From the NCBI RefSeq assembly GCF_030503435.1, contig NZ_JAUKPO010000033.1, positions 1-64,000 of the forward strand: DNA of 64,000 nucleotides, given 5' to 3'. The notes under the pieces are model-generated. The model was given only the letters and a program-made list of their open reading frames with translations. It was not told the DNA's origin and made no database searches. Shown here one piece after another: positions 16,881 through 27,500 of this stretch (position 1 is its first letter; every line of letters starts with the position of its first letter). The translations under genes and the position numbers were made by a program. The DNA is from Rhodocytophaga aerolata. GTDB lineage: Bacteria; Bacteroidota; Bacteroidia; Cytophagales; 172606-1.

Positions 16881-16937
16881 TAAGTGTATACAGTCGATAG
16901 AAACCTGCTAGAAGGATCTATCGACTGTATACACTTA
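16881..16937. repeat. Perfect 20-bp inverted repeat between mpl and the exonuclease gene
   Basis: TAAGTGTATACAGTCGATAG at 16881-16900 is exactly complementary to 16918-16937, with a 17-nt spacer. It begins 11 bp after the end of mpl and ends 10 bp before the exonuclease start (minus-strand direction). No T-run follows on either strand, so it is not a standard terminator; it could be an RNA-processing or stabilising hairpin, or a short repeat element. Confidence 0.75.
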
Positions 16938-16947
16938 TGAATGTATA

Positions 16948-18348
16948 CTATTTGTTTAAAAGATTACTACTTAGTTGTTTTAAATCCAGGCCATTGTAAT
17001 TGCCTGAACTCATCAGCAACAGATTTTTGTTAGCCCATTCCTGGGTGTACAGAAATTCCTGTAATGCCTGATTGTCGGTAAATACTAATAGGTTTTTATT
17101 ATTAAAAGCTTTTTTTACATCCTCCTCCGATAATTCCGGCATTTTTTTATGAGCCAGGGTTTTGGGGCTATAATACACTACAGACTGATCAGCTGTGTTG
17201 AAGGTATCTTTGTATTGCTTCAAAAATTCTTTATTTAAACTACTGAACGTATGCAGTTCCATACAAGCTACTAATTGCCGGTCAGGAAACTGGTCTTTTA
17301 CAGCTTTGGTAGTAGCTTCGAGTTTGGACGGAGCATGGGCAAAGTCTTTGAAAACTACGGTTTGCTTGTTTTTTCCAACAACTTCCAGCCGGTTTGCTGC
17401 TCCCCGGAAACTTTTTATAGCCTCATAAAACTGCTTATCGCTAATACCTATTTTGGATAAAACCGTTCTGGCACCATTCAAATTACGCATGTTATGTTCG
17501 CCAAATACCCCAATCGGAATATCACCAAACTCGGTTACCAGAAACGTCTGTCCGTTTTCTATTTTATGTTTATGCGCCTGATACTCCTGACTCATTACAT
17601 CTTCACGTTCTTTGCGGCAAATAACCGTTACCAGATCATCCGTTTCATCAAAAATCAGAATACCACCTTTGGGTGTTGAATCGGCAAATAAATCAAACTG
17701 TTTTACATAATCTTCGAAGGTAGGATACACATTGATATGATCCCAGGCTATACCGCTCACTAGTCCGATATGATGTTTATAATGCAGAAATTTGGGCCTT
17801 CTATCTATCGGCGACGACAGGTACTCATCTCCTTCGATTACAATAATGGGGGCATCTTCAGATAGTTGAACCATTGTATCGAATCCTTCAATCTGGGCGC
17901 CAACCATATAATCGAATTTGCGGTTATAATATTTCAGCACATGCAAGATCATAGAGGTAATGGAGGTTTTTCCATGACTTCCGGCAATAACAATACGCTG
18001 CTTATCTATACTTTGCTGATAAATATATTCCGGATAAGAATAGACAGGTATGCCCAGTTCTTTTGCTTTTTGTAACTCAGGATTATCTGCCCGGGCATGC
18101 ATACCTAAAATAATTGCATCCAGATCGGTAGTTAATTTTTCAGGGTACCAGCCCATTTGTTCAGGTAGCAATCCATATTTTTGTAAACGGCTTTTAGAAG
18201 GTTCATATATCTCGTCGTCCGACCCGGTAATAAGTAATCCTTTTTGGTGAAGAGCAATAGCCAGGTTATGCATGGCACTGCCTCCGATAGCAATAAAATG
18301 TACCCTTTGTCCTTGATTATTATTCATATCTGGAAGTTTGAAATTCAA
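16948..18348 (-). CDS. mpl: UDP-N-acetylmuramate:L-Ala-gamma-D-Glu-meso-DAP ligase (Mpl-type Mur ligase)
   Basis: 466 residues. Mpl reattaches recycled murein tripeptide to UDP-MurNAc in the cytoplasm. The N-terminal Rossmann domain starts with RVHFIAIGGSAMHNLAIALHQKG...TGSDDEIYEPSKSRL. The IYEP segment resembles Mpl (VYPP) better than MurC. The Mur ligase ATP loop is GSHGKTSITSMIL (about 118-130). The central domain contains IVIEGDEYLSS, and AWDHINVYPTFEDY carries conserved metal/carbamate-region residues. The C-terminal domain starts with DFAHAPSKLEATTKAV and AHKKMPELSEEDV. MurC is the closest alternative, but there is no mur/fts cluster here, which favours a recycling role. Confidence 0.85.
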   Translation of the reverse strand: MNFKLPDMNNNQGQRVHFIAIGGSAMHNLAIALHQKGLLITGSDDEIYEPSKSRLQKYGLLPEQMGWYPEKLTTDLDAIILGMHARADNPELQKAKELGIPVYSYPEYIYQQSIDKQRIVIAGSHGKTSITSMILHVLKYYNRKFDYMVGAQIEGFDTMVQLSEDAPIIVIEGDEYLSSPIDRRPKFLHYKHHIGLVSGIAWDHINVYPTFEDYVKQFDLFADSTPKGGILIFDETDDLVTVICRKEREDVMSQEYQAHKHKIENGQTFLVTEFGDIPIGVFGEHNMRNLNGARTVLSKIGISDKQFYEAIKSFRGAANRLEVVGKNKQTVVFKDFAHAPSKLEATTKAVKDQFPDRQLVACMELHTFSSLNKEFLKQYKDTFNTADQSVVYYSPKTLAHKKMPELSEEDVKKAFNNKNLLVFTDNQALQEFLYTQEWANKNLLLMSSGNYNGLDLKQLSSNLLNK

Positions 18349-18473
18349 AAATAAAACATTTTAAACTAGAAGTCATGAAAATAAAATTAGTATTTTCATC
18401 CAACTCTTACATGCCTTACATTCTCAAAGCTTAAGACTTTCATTCTGTCATACATCAGGTATATTTGATTTGT

Positions 18474-21400
18474 ATGAAAAGACAAATACTTCTCAGAATA
18501 AGTACGTGTATTTACTGCTGCCTATTGCCCATTTTTTTACAGGCGCAGGTTACAAACAATGGACATAGCCCTAGCACTACAAATTTATACCTGCCTAATC
18601 AACTGATTGTTAAGTTCCGATCACCAGTCACTACTAAAGGTTACCGCACAGATGACGCATCTTTTCGTTCGAAATATGCCGCTTTTAAACAGTTAGGCGT
18701 AAGAAAAACCCACAAACTACATCCTGACGACTATACCACCAGTACGAACAATAAATTAAAGAATCTGCTGGGTGCCAGAAAGAAACCCGGTTTATCCTTG
18801 ATCTACCAGATTGAACTGGACTCCAAAGCTGATCTGATGAAAGCTATTGAACTATTAAAAAGTCAGCCGGATGTAGTGTATGCAGAACCGGTTTATCAAC
18901 ACTTTCCACTCGATGTTTATACTCCAAATGATCCTCAGGCACATGCGAATGGGCAATACTATCTATCTGAAATTAAAGCGTTTGAGGCCTGGGCACTAGA
19001 AAAAGGAAATCCTGCTGTAACCATTGGCGTGGTAGATTATGGGTTTATTCCGGTTCATGAAGACCTGGCAGCCAACATTCAATACAACTTAGCTGATCCG
19101 GTGGATGGGAAAGATAACGATAAAGATGGTTATATTGATAATTATGCTGGATGGAATGTAGGGGATAATAATAACAACCTGTATCCGGCTACAGGCAATG
19201 GCGTGCATGGCACCTGGACTAGCGGCATTGCAGCGGCAGTGGCTGATAATGGAAAAGGAATAGCTGGTACTGGGTTAAAATGCAAATTTATGCCAGTGAA
19301 GGGAGAAGGTATACGCACAGATGGCGTAAATTATTACAGTGTTTTTTATGGCTATGCCGGCCTTTTGTATGCAGCTAAACATGGAAGTAAAGTAATAAAT
19401 TTATCGTGGGGAAGACCTGGAGTATATTCGCAGTATGAAGAAGAGGTAATAAATTTTGTAGTGGATAGTCTGGATGTTGTGATTGTGGCGGCTGCCGGCA
19501 ATGATAACAATGAAGTGCTGTACTGGCCTGCTTCGTATGATAAAGTGATTTCGGTAGCCGGTACTGATTATGAAAACCGGGATCAGAGATGGCAAAGTTA
19601 CGATCCGGCGATTGGTTCTAACTATAATGATAAAGTAGATATCTGTGCACCTAGTGAATACATTCTTACCTCTTCCTATTACAATCCAGCCGATGCTAAC
19701 TCCTCGTATACGTATTACTATGATGCACGGTCTGGTACCTCTATGGCTGCCCCGCAAGTATCTGCTGCTGCTGCACTAGTCCGGTCAAAATTTCCGGGCC
19801 TTTCGGCAATGGAGGTAAAAAACAGGCTTCTGGCAACCGCCGATAACATTGATGCCTCAAATCCGGACTATGTAGGTAAGCTAGGTCGTGGCCGCCTGAA
19901 TATCTATAAAGCCCTGACCGATGAAGCAAGTATGCAAGCTATTGCGCTGGAGAAATTTATCATTAGCAACCAACAAAGACAGCCCTTCCTGCTGAGTGGC
20001 GACAGTGCTTCTATTGCTTTATATTTAAAAAGCCTGTATGGCAATTTTAATAACTTGCACGTACAATTAAGTAGTTCAACAAAAGGAGTAACCATAACAA
20101 AACCTGCAGTTTCTTTCACTCCCCTGACACAAGGTAACTCGGTAAATAATCTTACCAATGCTTTTCAAGTGAAAGTAGACAAAGGACTGGCCGCTAGTAC
20201 ACAAGCAATCTTCAAACTAGTGCTAATGGATGGATCGTTCAGCTATACAACCTATTTTAAAGTCATCATTAATCCCGACTATCTAACTATTCAGAATAAC
20301 CAGGTCTCTCTAACGCTTGGCAACACCGGCCGATTCGGCTTTAACGACGATTTTCTGGGCTGGACACAAAAAGGCTCCGGTTTTGTATACAAAGGGAACA
20401 ACCTGCTTTTTGAAGGAGGTCTGTTACTGGGCACCGGCCCAACACAAGTGTCGAATAGTATCATGAATCAGCCTTTCCAGAACTTTTATTATGGCAACTC
20501 ACGACTAAACTGGGAAATCGGAAAAGACAATCACTTTACTTCTAGTAAACATTTTGATTCTTTCTCCTCTACGGCAAAAGATATAGAGGTCAGAAATACA
20601 TTGGTTGATACCGTGAAAAGTAAAAATCCTAATCCGATTGGGGTAACAGTGGCTCAACGGAGTTATACTTGGCACGATGACAAATTCATTATCCTAGAAT
20701 ATCAGATCACCAATAGTACAAAAGCCGAGATTAGCAGCGTATATGCAGGCATTTCGGCAAACTTTGATATCCAGGGCTCGGCAAGCAATATGGCCACTTG
20801 GGATGAGGCAAATAAGCTATGTTATATGTATAATCAGAATGCTCAAAATATATATGCAGGCGTACAGTTACTGACTACACAAACAGCCAATTGTTATATC
20901 ATAGATCATAAAACAGGTATTAGCCTGATAAATGATTTTCAGTTTACTTCAGAAAAAAAATACACTTGCCTCTCCAGTGGAATATTCCAGAAACAATCGA
21001 CAGCAGGAGCCTCGGATGTGCAACAAACAGTTTCTGCCCAAGTAACTAATTTAAAACCTGGGGAAACCAGAATAGTAGCCTTTGCTTTCCTGGCTGGAGA
21101 CAACCTGGCTGACCTACAAGCCAGTGCCGCTAAAGCTTTTACTAAGTTTACGCAATTAAAAACCAGTCCATTGCCGGTAATTACCCAAGTGGAAGTCTGC
21201 AAAGATGATGAGGCAACCATTATTCCTCAAAATGGTCGCAACTTCAACTTATATACTTCGTTGCCCCTTACTGAACCTGTTGCTACCGGAAGTACCTTTC
21301 CATTAGGTAAAGCAACAACCGACAGCTCCTATTACATTACCAGTATTGATTCCTTATATGAAAGTGAGCCTGTTGCTGTTCAAGTAAAAGCCCTTAGCCA

Positions 21401-22394
21401 TGCTACTTCATTCAATATGTCAAAAGATACTCTTGGTCTATATGAAGGAGATAAAGTACAACTAACCGACAATAGTACTGAAGCCACCAGATGGAAGTGG
21501 TATTTTGGCGATAATTCTACCAGTGACCAGCAGAATCCTACCCATCAATACACACACCCTGGTAAGTATACCATAAAACTTGTCACTGAAAATAAGATTG
21601 GCTGTAGAGACAGTTTACAGAAAGAAGTGCTGGTGGTAAATGGCATAAAAAGTTTACCTCCAGTTGTATCAGATAAACTACTTTGCAATGGAGAACCATT
21701 AATTATCTCGCCGACTAATGGAACCAATTTTCATGTATATGCCAGCCTGCCCTTCACTACACCCATTGCCAGTGGATCAACATTTAACCTGGGAAGTCTC
21801 CGAAACGATACTGTGTTCTTTGTAACAAACACTGATTTTCTTTTAGAAAGTGAACCAGTAAAAGTTACTGTACTGGTAAGTAATCATACAGCAAAATTTG
21901 AATCTTCCGCTGACACACTAGACCTGCGGCTGTTGCAGCAACTACAATTAACAGATAAAAGTAAAGACGCCACGCAATGGCTATGGACCTTTGGAGATGG
22001 CGAAATAAGTACTGAAAAAAATCCCGCACACCTGTATGCCTTGCCGGGAGAGTATACCATTACGCTTGTTTCCCGGAACAATGAAGGCTGCCAAAGTATA
22101 TATGCTCAAAAAATAATTGTAACTCAAACCACCGGATTGGAAAAAGACATCAATCGGTTAGCTAACCTGTTTCCCAACCCTGCCTTGGGTAAGATTACAC
22201 TACTAGTATCAGATGCATTTACTAAGTCTACCTCAGAAGTTATACTAATCAACGTATTAGGGCAACAGGTGTATCAAACTAGGATGCATGGTAGTCAAGT
22301 TATCATAGACGTAGCCGGCTTTGCACGGGGGCCATATGTGGTACAAATAAAGGCTGACGGGAGAGTTATTACAAAAAAACTACTGCTTCAGTAA
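18474..22394 (+). CDS. Secreted subtilisin-like serine protease with PKD domains and a T9SS sorting domain
   Basis: 1306 residues from ATG 18474; a TTG three codons upstream is less likely. A signal peptide ends near LQAQ (about residue 25). A propeptide-like N-domain (LPNQLIVKFRS ... VVYAEPVYQ, about 40-145) precedes the S8 catalytic domain, with triad D188 (VVDYG), H245 (VHGTW) and S423 (SGTSMAAP). A long beta-rich middle region follows. It holds two repeats of an Ig-like segment (VCKDDEATIIPQNGRNFNLY and LLCNGEPLIISPTNGTNFHVY), each followed by a PKD domain (WKWYFGDNSTSDQQNPTHQY and WLWTFGDGEISTEKNPAHLY). The end (LFPNPALGKITLLV ... YVVQIKADGRVITKKLLLQ) is a type A T9SS domain. It is an extracellular protease, probably nutritional. 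Confidence 0.92.
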   Translation: MKRQILLRISTCIYCCLLPIFLQAQVTNNGHSPSTTNLYLPNQLIVKFRSPVTTKGYRTDDASFRSKYAAFKQLGVRKTHKLHPDDYTTSTNNKLKNLLGARKKPGLSLIYQIELDSKADLMKAIELLKSQPDVVYAEPVYQHFPLDVYTPNDPQAHANGQYYLSEIKAFEAWALEKGNPAVTIGVVDYGFIPVHEDLAANIQYNLADPVDGKDNDKDGYIDNYAGWNVGDNNNNLYPATGNGVHGTWTSGIAAAVADNGKGIAGTGLKCKFMPVKGEGIRTDGVNYYSVFYGYAGLLYAAKHGSKVINLSWGRPGVYSQYEEEVINFVVDSLDVVIVAAAGNDNNEVLYWPASYDKVISVAGTDYENRDQRWQSYDPAIGSNYNDKVDICAPSEYILTSSYYNPADANSSYTYYYDARSGTSMAAPQVSAAAALVRSKFPGLSAMEVKNRLLATADNIDASNPDYVGKLGRGRLNIYKALTDEASMQAIALEKFIISNQQRQPFLLSGDSASIALYLKSLYGNFNNLHVQLSSSTKGVTITKPAVSFTPLTQGNSVNNLTNAFQVKVDKGLAASTQAIFKLVLMDGSFSYTTYFKVIINPDYLTIQNNQVSLTLGNTGRFGFNDDFLGWTQKGSGFVYKGNNLLFEGGLLLGTGPTQVSNSIMNQPFQNFYYGNSRLNWEIGKDNHFTSSKHFDSFSSTAKDIEVRNTLVDTVKSKNPNPIGVTVAQRSYTWHDDKFIILEYQITNSTKAEISSVYAGISANFDIQGSASNMATWDEANKLCYMYNQNAQNIYAGVQLLTTQTANCYIIDHKTGISLINDFQFTSEKKYTCLSSGIFQKQSTAGASDVQQTVSAQVTNLKPGETRIVAFAFLAGDNLADLQASAAKAFTKFTQLKTSPLPVITQVEVCKDDEATIIPQNGRNFNLYTSLPLTEPVATGSTFPLGKATTDSSYYITSIDSLYESEPVAVQVKALSHATSFNMSKDTLGLYEGDKVQLTDNSTEATRWKWYFGDNSTSDQQNPTHQYTHPGKYTIKLVTENKIGCRDSLQKEVLVVNGIKSLPPVVSDKLLCNGEPLIISPTNGTNFHVYASLPFTTPIASGSTFNLGSLRNDTVFFVTNTDFLLESEPVKVTVLVSNHTAKFESSADTLDLRLLQQLQLTDKSKDATQWLWTFGDGEISTEKNPAHLYALPGEYTITLVSRNNEGCQSIYAQKIIVTQTTGLEKDINRLANLFPNPALGKITLLVSDAFTKSTSEVILINVLGQQVYQTRMHGSQVIIDVAGFARGPYVVQIKADGRVITKKLLLQ

Positions 22395-22398
22395 GTAA

Positions 22399-22433
22399 AA
22401 TGCCGCATAGCTTCAATGAAACTATGCGGCATT
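22399..22433. terminator. Hairpin between convergent protease and Gp157-like genes
   Basis: Perfect 12-bp stem AATGCCGCATAG / CTATGCGGCATT with an 11-nt loop, lying 4 bp after the protease stop. T-runs are short on both sides (TTTTA on the minus strand), so it may serve both convergent genes. Confidence 0.65.
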
Positions 22434-22457
22434 CTGGTAAGATATACCATTTAAAAA

Positions 22458-22943
22458 TTACCGGACAACAGGGTGCTGATTTCCCTGCACATGGGCTCCA
22501 GGCACATTTTCCCCGGCTTTAATTGCTTTTTTTACAGCCAGTTTATCTACTTGTACTTCCATCTTTACTGTTTTAAACTTTTCTGGTACTTTGTCGGAGT
22601 CTTCAATCACACATTCTTCACTGTGCCGCACACCAATGGTGTAGGTGCCGGTGCGGATGGTACCAAATTCATTAACTGCTTGAACAAGCCCTTTTTGTAA
22701 AAAATCCAATACCTGGGTATTCTTTCGTTTTAAGTTTTGCAGGCGCTTGATCTCCTCTTCTATCCGGTTATTTTGTGCATTCAGGTTGCCCATAAACTCC
22801 ACATACGCCAGACTTTTCTCTGACAATTCCTGTGCATTTATAGCTAAAGCATCTTCCATCTCTGGTGTCAGTTCTCCTTCGTTCTGCTCTATTTCCTGTA
22901 AAATACTCGTGTACTCCTGGCGAATGTTCAATAATGTTTTCAT
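22458..22943 (-). CDS. Siphovirus Gp157-like protein
   Basis: 161 residues. The layout matches the phage Gp157 family: an N-terminal alpha-helical segment rich in Glu (EYTSILQEIEQNEGELTPEMEDALAI), and a central coiled coil with NNRIEEEIKRLQNLKRKNTQVLDFLQKGL. The conserved C-terminal part reads VPEKFKTVKMEVQVDKLAVKKAIKAGENVPGAHV; the KKAIKAGE..PGA motif is characteristic. In streptococcal phages, expression of this gene was associated with phage resistance. Here it stands alone with no other phage gene nearby, divergent from sbcD (about 240 bp apart). It is probably domesticated or carried over from a prophage; a link with SbcCD nuclease is inferred from position only. Confidence 0.75.
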   Translation of the reverse strand: MKTLLNIRQEYTSILQEIEQNEGELTPEMEDALAINAQELSEKSLAYVEFMGNLNAQNNRIEEEIKRLQNLKRKNTQVLDFLQKGLVQAVNEFGTIRTGTYTIGVRHSEECVIEDSDKVPEKFKTVKMEVQVDKLAVKKAIKAGENVPGAHVQGNQHPVVR

Positions 22944-23180
22944 GCGATACGTATGGGTCTAAAATTGCTTTTTTCTACTGAAAATCACTGTATTTATAAC
23001 AATAAAGGGCAATTTTTCATTCCCATGGCAGAAAATTATTATCCCTTTTTCTACTCGTTTTATGCACAAAACTTATTACTTTGTAGCTAGTCTGGTTTCT
23101 GTTTGTGGATAAAGTTCGGATGTGTTGAAACTATGAAGTTGCCGATACTCTGAAGCCGGATGCTAACCCCTGATACCCAT

Positions 23181-24413
23181 ATGCGAATTTTACATACTTC
23201 TGACTGGCACATCGGACACCGCCTGCATGACAACGACCGCCACGAAGAACATCAGCTTTTTTTAGACTGGCTACTTACAACCATTGATAACCAGAAAGTA
23301 GATTTATTAATTGTAGCCGGAGATATTTTTGATACAGCCAATCCTACGCATTTAGCACTTTCCCAATATTATGAATTTCTCCGGCAACTCATTAAGACTT
23401 GTTGTAGAGATATTATTATCATTGGTGGTAACCACGATTCTTACGGAACACTGAATGCACCAAAAGACATACTTAAGTATTTCAATATTCATATAGTTGG
23501 CAAAGCCCATGAAAATTGCATAGATGAAGTAATTGTAGTAAAAGACCGGAAAGAAATTATTCAAACGGTGGTATGCGCCGTGCCCTTTCTACGCGACCGC
23601 GACATCAGGCAAGCCATAACCGGCGAAAGCTATGCCGATATCGAACAGCGAATTAAAGAGGGTATTATCCGGCGTTACCGGAGCCTTGCCGATTGCATTA
23701 TGCCATACAAAGCCCAACCCTTCCCTATTCTCGCTACCGGGCATTTATATGCCGCCGGAGGTACCTTCTCGGATACTACCGACAAAAGCGAACGGGATAT
23801 TCATATCGGAAACTTAGGGCAAATACGGGCAGATGAATTTCCCACCGAGTTTGATTATATTGCGCTGGGGCATTTGCACCGCCCCCAGATGGTAAATGCA
23901 CAAAATAACATCCGCTACGCAGGTTCGCCTATTCCGCTTAGTTTTAGTGAGTTCTCCGACAAAAAAGTAGTGTTGCTCCTTGAGTTTGAGAACAACCACA
24001 TGCATGGAATTGAAGAGATTACCGTACCTGCATGGCGCCAGTTAGTCCGATTGAAGGGAAATTTCACCCAGATTGCTCATCAGATACAATCACTGGGCGA
24101 AGGTAGAAACAATATGAAAATATGGGCAGAAGTAAAAGTAGAATTAGACCAGTATGAGCCTTACATTACCCAGAAAGTAAACGAACTGGTAAAAAACCGA
24201 CCTGTAACTGTTTTAAAAACGCAGGCAATTTATACCCATCAGCATTTGAGTCTGGACGAACAATTGGGTCAGGACAAAGCCCTGAATGAGCTAAAGCCTG
24301 AAGAAGTATTCCGGAAAAAATGCGAAAGCGAAAAGTTCGATCTAGATGGGTATCCAGATGTTCTAGGAGCTTTTAAGGAGTTACTATCTGAAATGGAAGA
24401 AAACCATGACTAA
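23181..24413 (+). CDS. sbcD: SbcD exonuclease subunit
   Basis: 410 residues from ATG 23181. An ATG at 23160 would add seven residues, but SbcD proteins begin MRILHTSDWHxG exactly as here. The phosphoesterase motifs are HTSDWHIGHRL (metal-binding D and H), VAGDIFDTANP, IGGNHDSYGTL, LATGHLYAAGG and ALGHLHRPQ, the full Mre11-type set. With SbcC it forms the SbcCD (Rad50/Mre11-type) complex that opens DNA hairpins and blocked ends. The length is normal. SbcC follows after about 120 bp on the same strand. Confidence 0.96.
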   Translation: MRILHTSDWHIGHRLHDNDRHEEHQLFLDWLLTTIDNQKVDLLIVAGDIFDTANPTHLALSQYYEFLRQLIKTCCRDIIIIGGNHDSYGTLNAPKDILKYFNIHIVGKAHENCIDEVIVVKDRKEIIQTVVCAVPFLRDRDIRQAITGESYADIEQRIKEGIIRRYRSLADCIMPYKAQPFPILATGHLYAAGGTFSDTTDKSERDIHIGNLGQIRADEFPTEFDYIALGHLHRPQMVNAQNNIRYAGSPIPLSFSEFSDKKVVLLLEFENNHMHGIEEITVPAWRQLVRLKGNFTQIAHQIQSLGEGRNNMKIWAEVKVELDQYEPYITQKVNELVKNRPVTVLKTQAIYTHQHLSLDEQLGQDKALNELKPEEVFRKKCESEKFDLDGYPDVLGAFKELLSEMEENHD

Positions 24414-24534
24414 TACATTGAAACTGACTATTAATTATTTCCCACAGTCATTTTAGACGTCGGTTTGTGCAAGTGCTTGCATATAATTTATCCCTAAGTA
24501 TTCTGATTATTCGCAATTCTCTGTTTTTTGCTTA

Positions 24535-27500
24535 ATGAAAATTCTAAGTGTCCGGTTAAAAAATATTAATTCATTAAAAGGTGAGCATTATATAGCATTC
24601 AATAAAAGTCCGTTTGCAGATTCTGGTTTGTTTGCCATTACAGGCCCTACTGGTGCAGGAAAAAGTTCGATACTAGATGCGATAACCCTGGCTTTATACG
24701 GCTGGGCACCCCGCTTCAACCGCGATAGTCCTTTTGAGATTATGAGCTACCACACATCTGATTGTTTGGCAGAAGTAGAATTTAGTGTGAAGGAGAAAGT
24801 ATACCGGTCTAAATGGTCTATTCACCGGAGCCGGGGTAAAATTGATGGGGAGATACAGCAACCTAAAATGGAACTGATTGATGTGGTGGCTGATGTTATT
24901 CTGGAATCCAAAAAAACAGAAGTCATTAATAAAGTAACCGAAATTACCGGCCTGGATTATTTTCGTTTCTTACGTTCGGTAATGCTTGCTCAAGGAGACT
25001 TTGCTGCTTTTTTGAAAGCAGATGAAAAAACGCGGGGCGAATTACTAGAAAAAATTACCGGAACAGCCATTTATACACAGTTATCCAAAAAGGCTTTTGA
25101 AAAACAAAAAGAAAAAAAACAACGATTAGAGCAATTAGAGACTCAGCTAGACAACGCTAAACTACTGACGCCAGAACAAATTGAACAGTATAAACAGCAG
25201 ATCTTAGCCAACAAAGAAGCAATTACCGCCTTAAATCAAGAAATGGAAAGGCTTACATTGCAAATGCAATGGCTGGAAACCATGGAAACATTGCGGAAGA
25301 AAACTGTTCAATTAAAATTTGAGCTGGAACAGGCGCAAAAAGTTAAAAGTACATACACCCACGATTTTGAAAGATACCATACCCATTTACAAACCATCCC
25401 CTTACAACCGTTGTACAGGGAAGTAACCTTACTTGAATCCAACGCCAGGAAACTGGAAGAAGAAGTACTACACCTCTCTAAGTCGCTACCCCATCTGGCA
25501 AGTCAGAAAGAAGAAAAACAAAAGCTACTGCAAACCTCCCAGCTTCAATTAAAAAAGGCCAAAAACGAATGGGAAAACACACTCCCCCTTCTCGAGCAAG
25601 CCAATGATCTGGATAAGGAGTTAGTAAACTTACAGGAACAGTTCAAAAAACAAAAAAATGAATACCTGCAGGGTTGTAACGACTTACAAATACTACAGCA
25701 GAAATCAGCTCAATGCCAGCATATCTTTGAGGAATTGTTGCTGAAACAGCAACAGATTCAGGCGTATATTCAAAACCATGCACAGGATGCCTGCCTGGAA
25801 AAGGAACTTGGCTTACTAGAGCAGAATATTCAGGCGCTATATACAGCTGCCAATGAAATACAAGAAAAATCTACAGAACTAGCCACCATTCAACAGCAAC
25901 AAAAAACTTTTTCGGAAGAATTAGCACACCTGGAAACGGAAGTTAGCCAGTTACTAAAATCTGTGAAGTGGAAAGAAGGGCAGTTAAAAGAGCTAGATAA
26001 AGATATTAGCCTGCTACTAGACAAAACTGATCCTGAGGAGTTAGAAAAAAAATCGCAACAACTGGTGCAAGAGTACATTCACCGGCAAAACCAGCTAATG
26101 TATGCGAAGGAGTATGTACAAAAATATGACAAGTTGCTGTTACTACAGCAGGAAATTCCAGTAAATGAAAAGCTTTTTACAGAGCAGACCGCTACGCTCC
26201 GCTTATTAAAAGAGAAAGAATCTCAGGCACAAGCCCATCTGGAAACACTGCAGAAACTGTATGAGACTGAGAGCCTGATCCTGAATTACGAAGCTGCCAG
26301 AACTCAATTAATCCCAGGAGACGCATGCCCTTTGTGTGGCTCACTGGATCATCCGTTTGTTTCAAACAACCACCCGATTGAGATTAATCAGACACAATGG
26401 CAACGCGACAAACAAAAAACGTTGCTGGAACAATTGCGCAAACAGGTTGAAGAAGCGGCTAGAGAATTGAATATTACAGAAATAAATCGGCTTACCTACC
26501 AGAAGGACCTAAAAAATATAAGTCTGGAAGTAGCTAACTTAGAGAAGCTCTATGAGGCTATTAATCAGCAATTACACGAAGAGAACCAGATACAAAACCT
26601 CCAGGTGCTTGGGCAAAAACTTTCAGATAACACAGCTGAGCAACAACGGCTTCAACAGGTTTTAGCTTCCTATAAAGATAAAGTAAAAATTCGTACTCAG
26701 TTTAAGGAGCAGTACGATCAGCTTCAAGTAACGCTTCAGCAACTCGACAAACGGCAACAAGAACTTAGCATACACTTCAGTAACTCAGAGGAAAACTTGC
26801 AAAGAGCACGGCAAGCCATTGACAAAATCTCTGAAAGCCGCCAGGCACAACAAACCAGGCTTGCTAAGATGCTAAGTGCCTATCATACAGATATACCTTC
26901 AGAAACACTATATGATAGCTGGTTGCTTACGTTAAAAACCCGTTCTGTTGCCTACCAACAGCGGCTACAGGAAGAAAAGGAAATTACCGAAAAAATATAT
27001 CAAGTAAAGCTTGAACTGGAGAAGGTAAATACCTTGATAACTAAAACAGAACAAGAGCTATTTAAGCAAAAAATTGACTTAGATGTTTTGGAATCACATG
27101 GAAGAAAGATACGCGAAGAAAGAAGACAGCTATTTGGCGACAAGCACGTTTTGCAGGAGAAAGAACGGTTGTCTGGGTTAATTAAACAATACGAGACTCA
27201 ACTGAAAGACGATGAACAAGCCCTATCACAACAGCATGAACAATTATCTATAAAAAAACAGCAACTTCAGGATAAAGAATTGACGCTTCAGCAAAACCAT
27301 ACTGTACTCGTCCAACAACAAGCAAAATTTCAGGAAGAACTGCATCAATATGGATTTACCGATATCCTGCATTTTACCGCCAGCATACTTGACCGGTCTA
27401 CAGAAGTACAGATAAAAAATCAAAAAGAAGCTATAGAAGAACGGATTAACGGCTTAAAAGGAGCTTACGCCCAGACTGAACGCGAACTTAAAGATCAAGG

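Noticed and set aside
18460-18467. TATATTTG before the subtilase gene as promoter
   Set aside because: It matches the -7 consensus but lies only 7 bp before the ATG and has no TTTG 19 bp upstream; unsupported.
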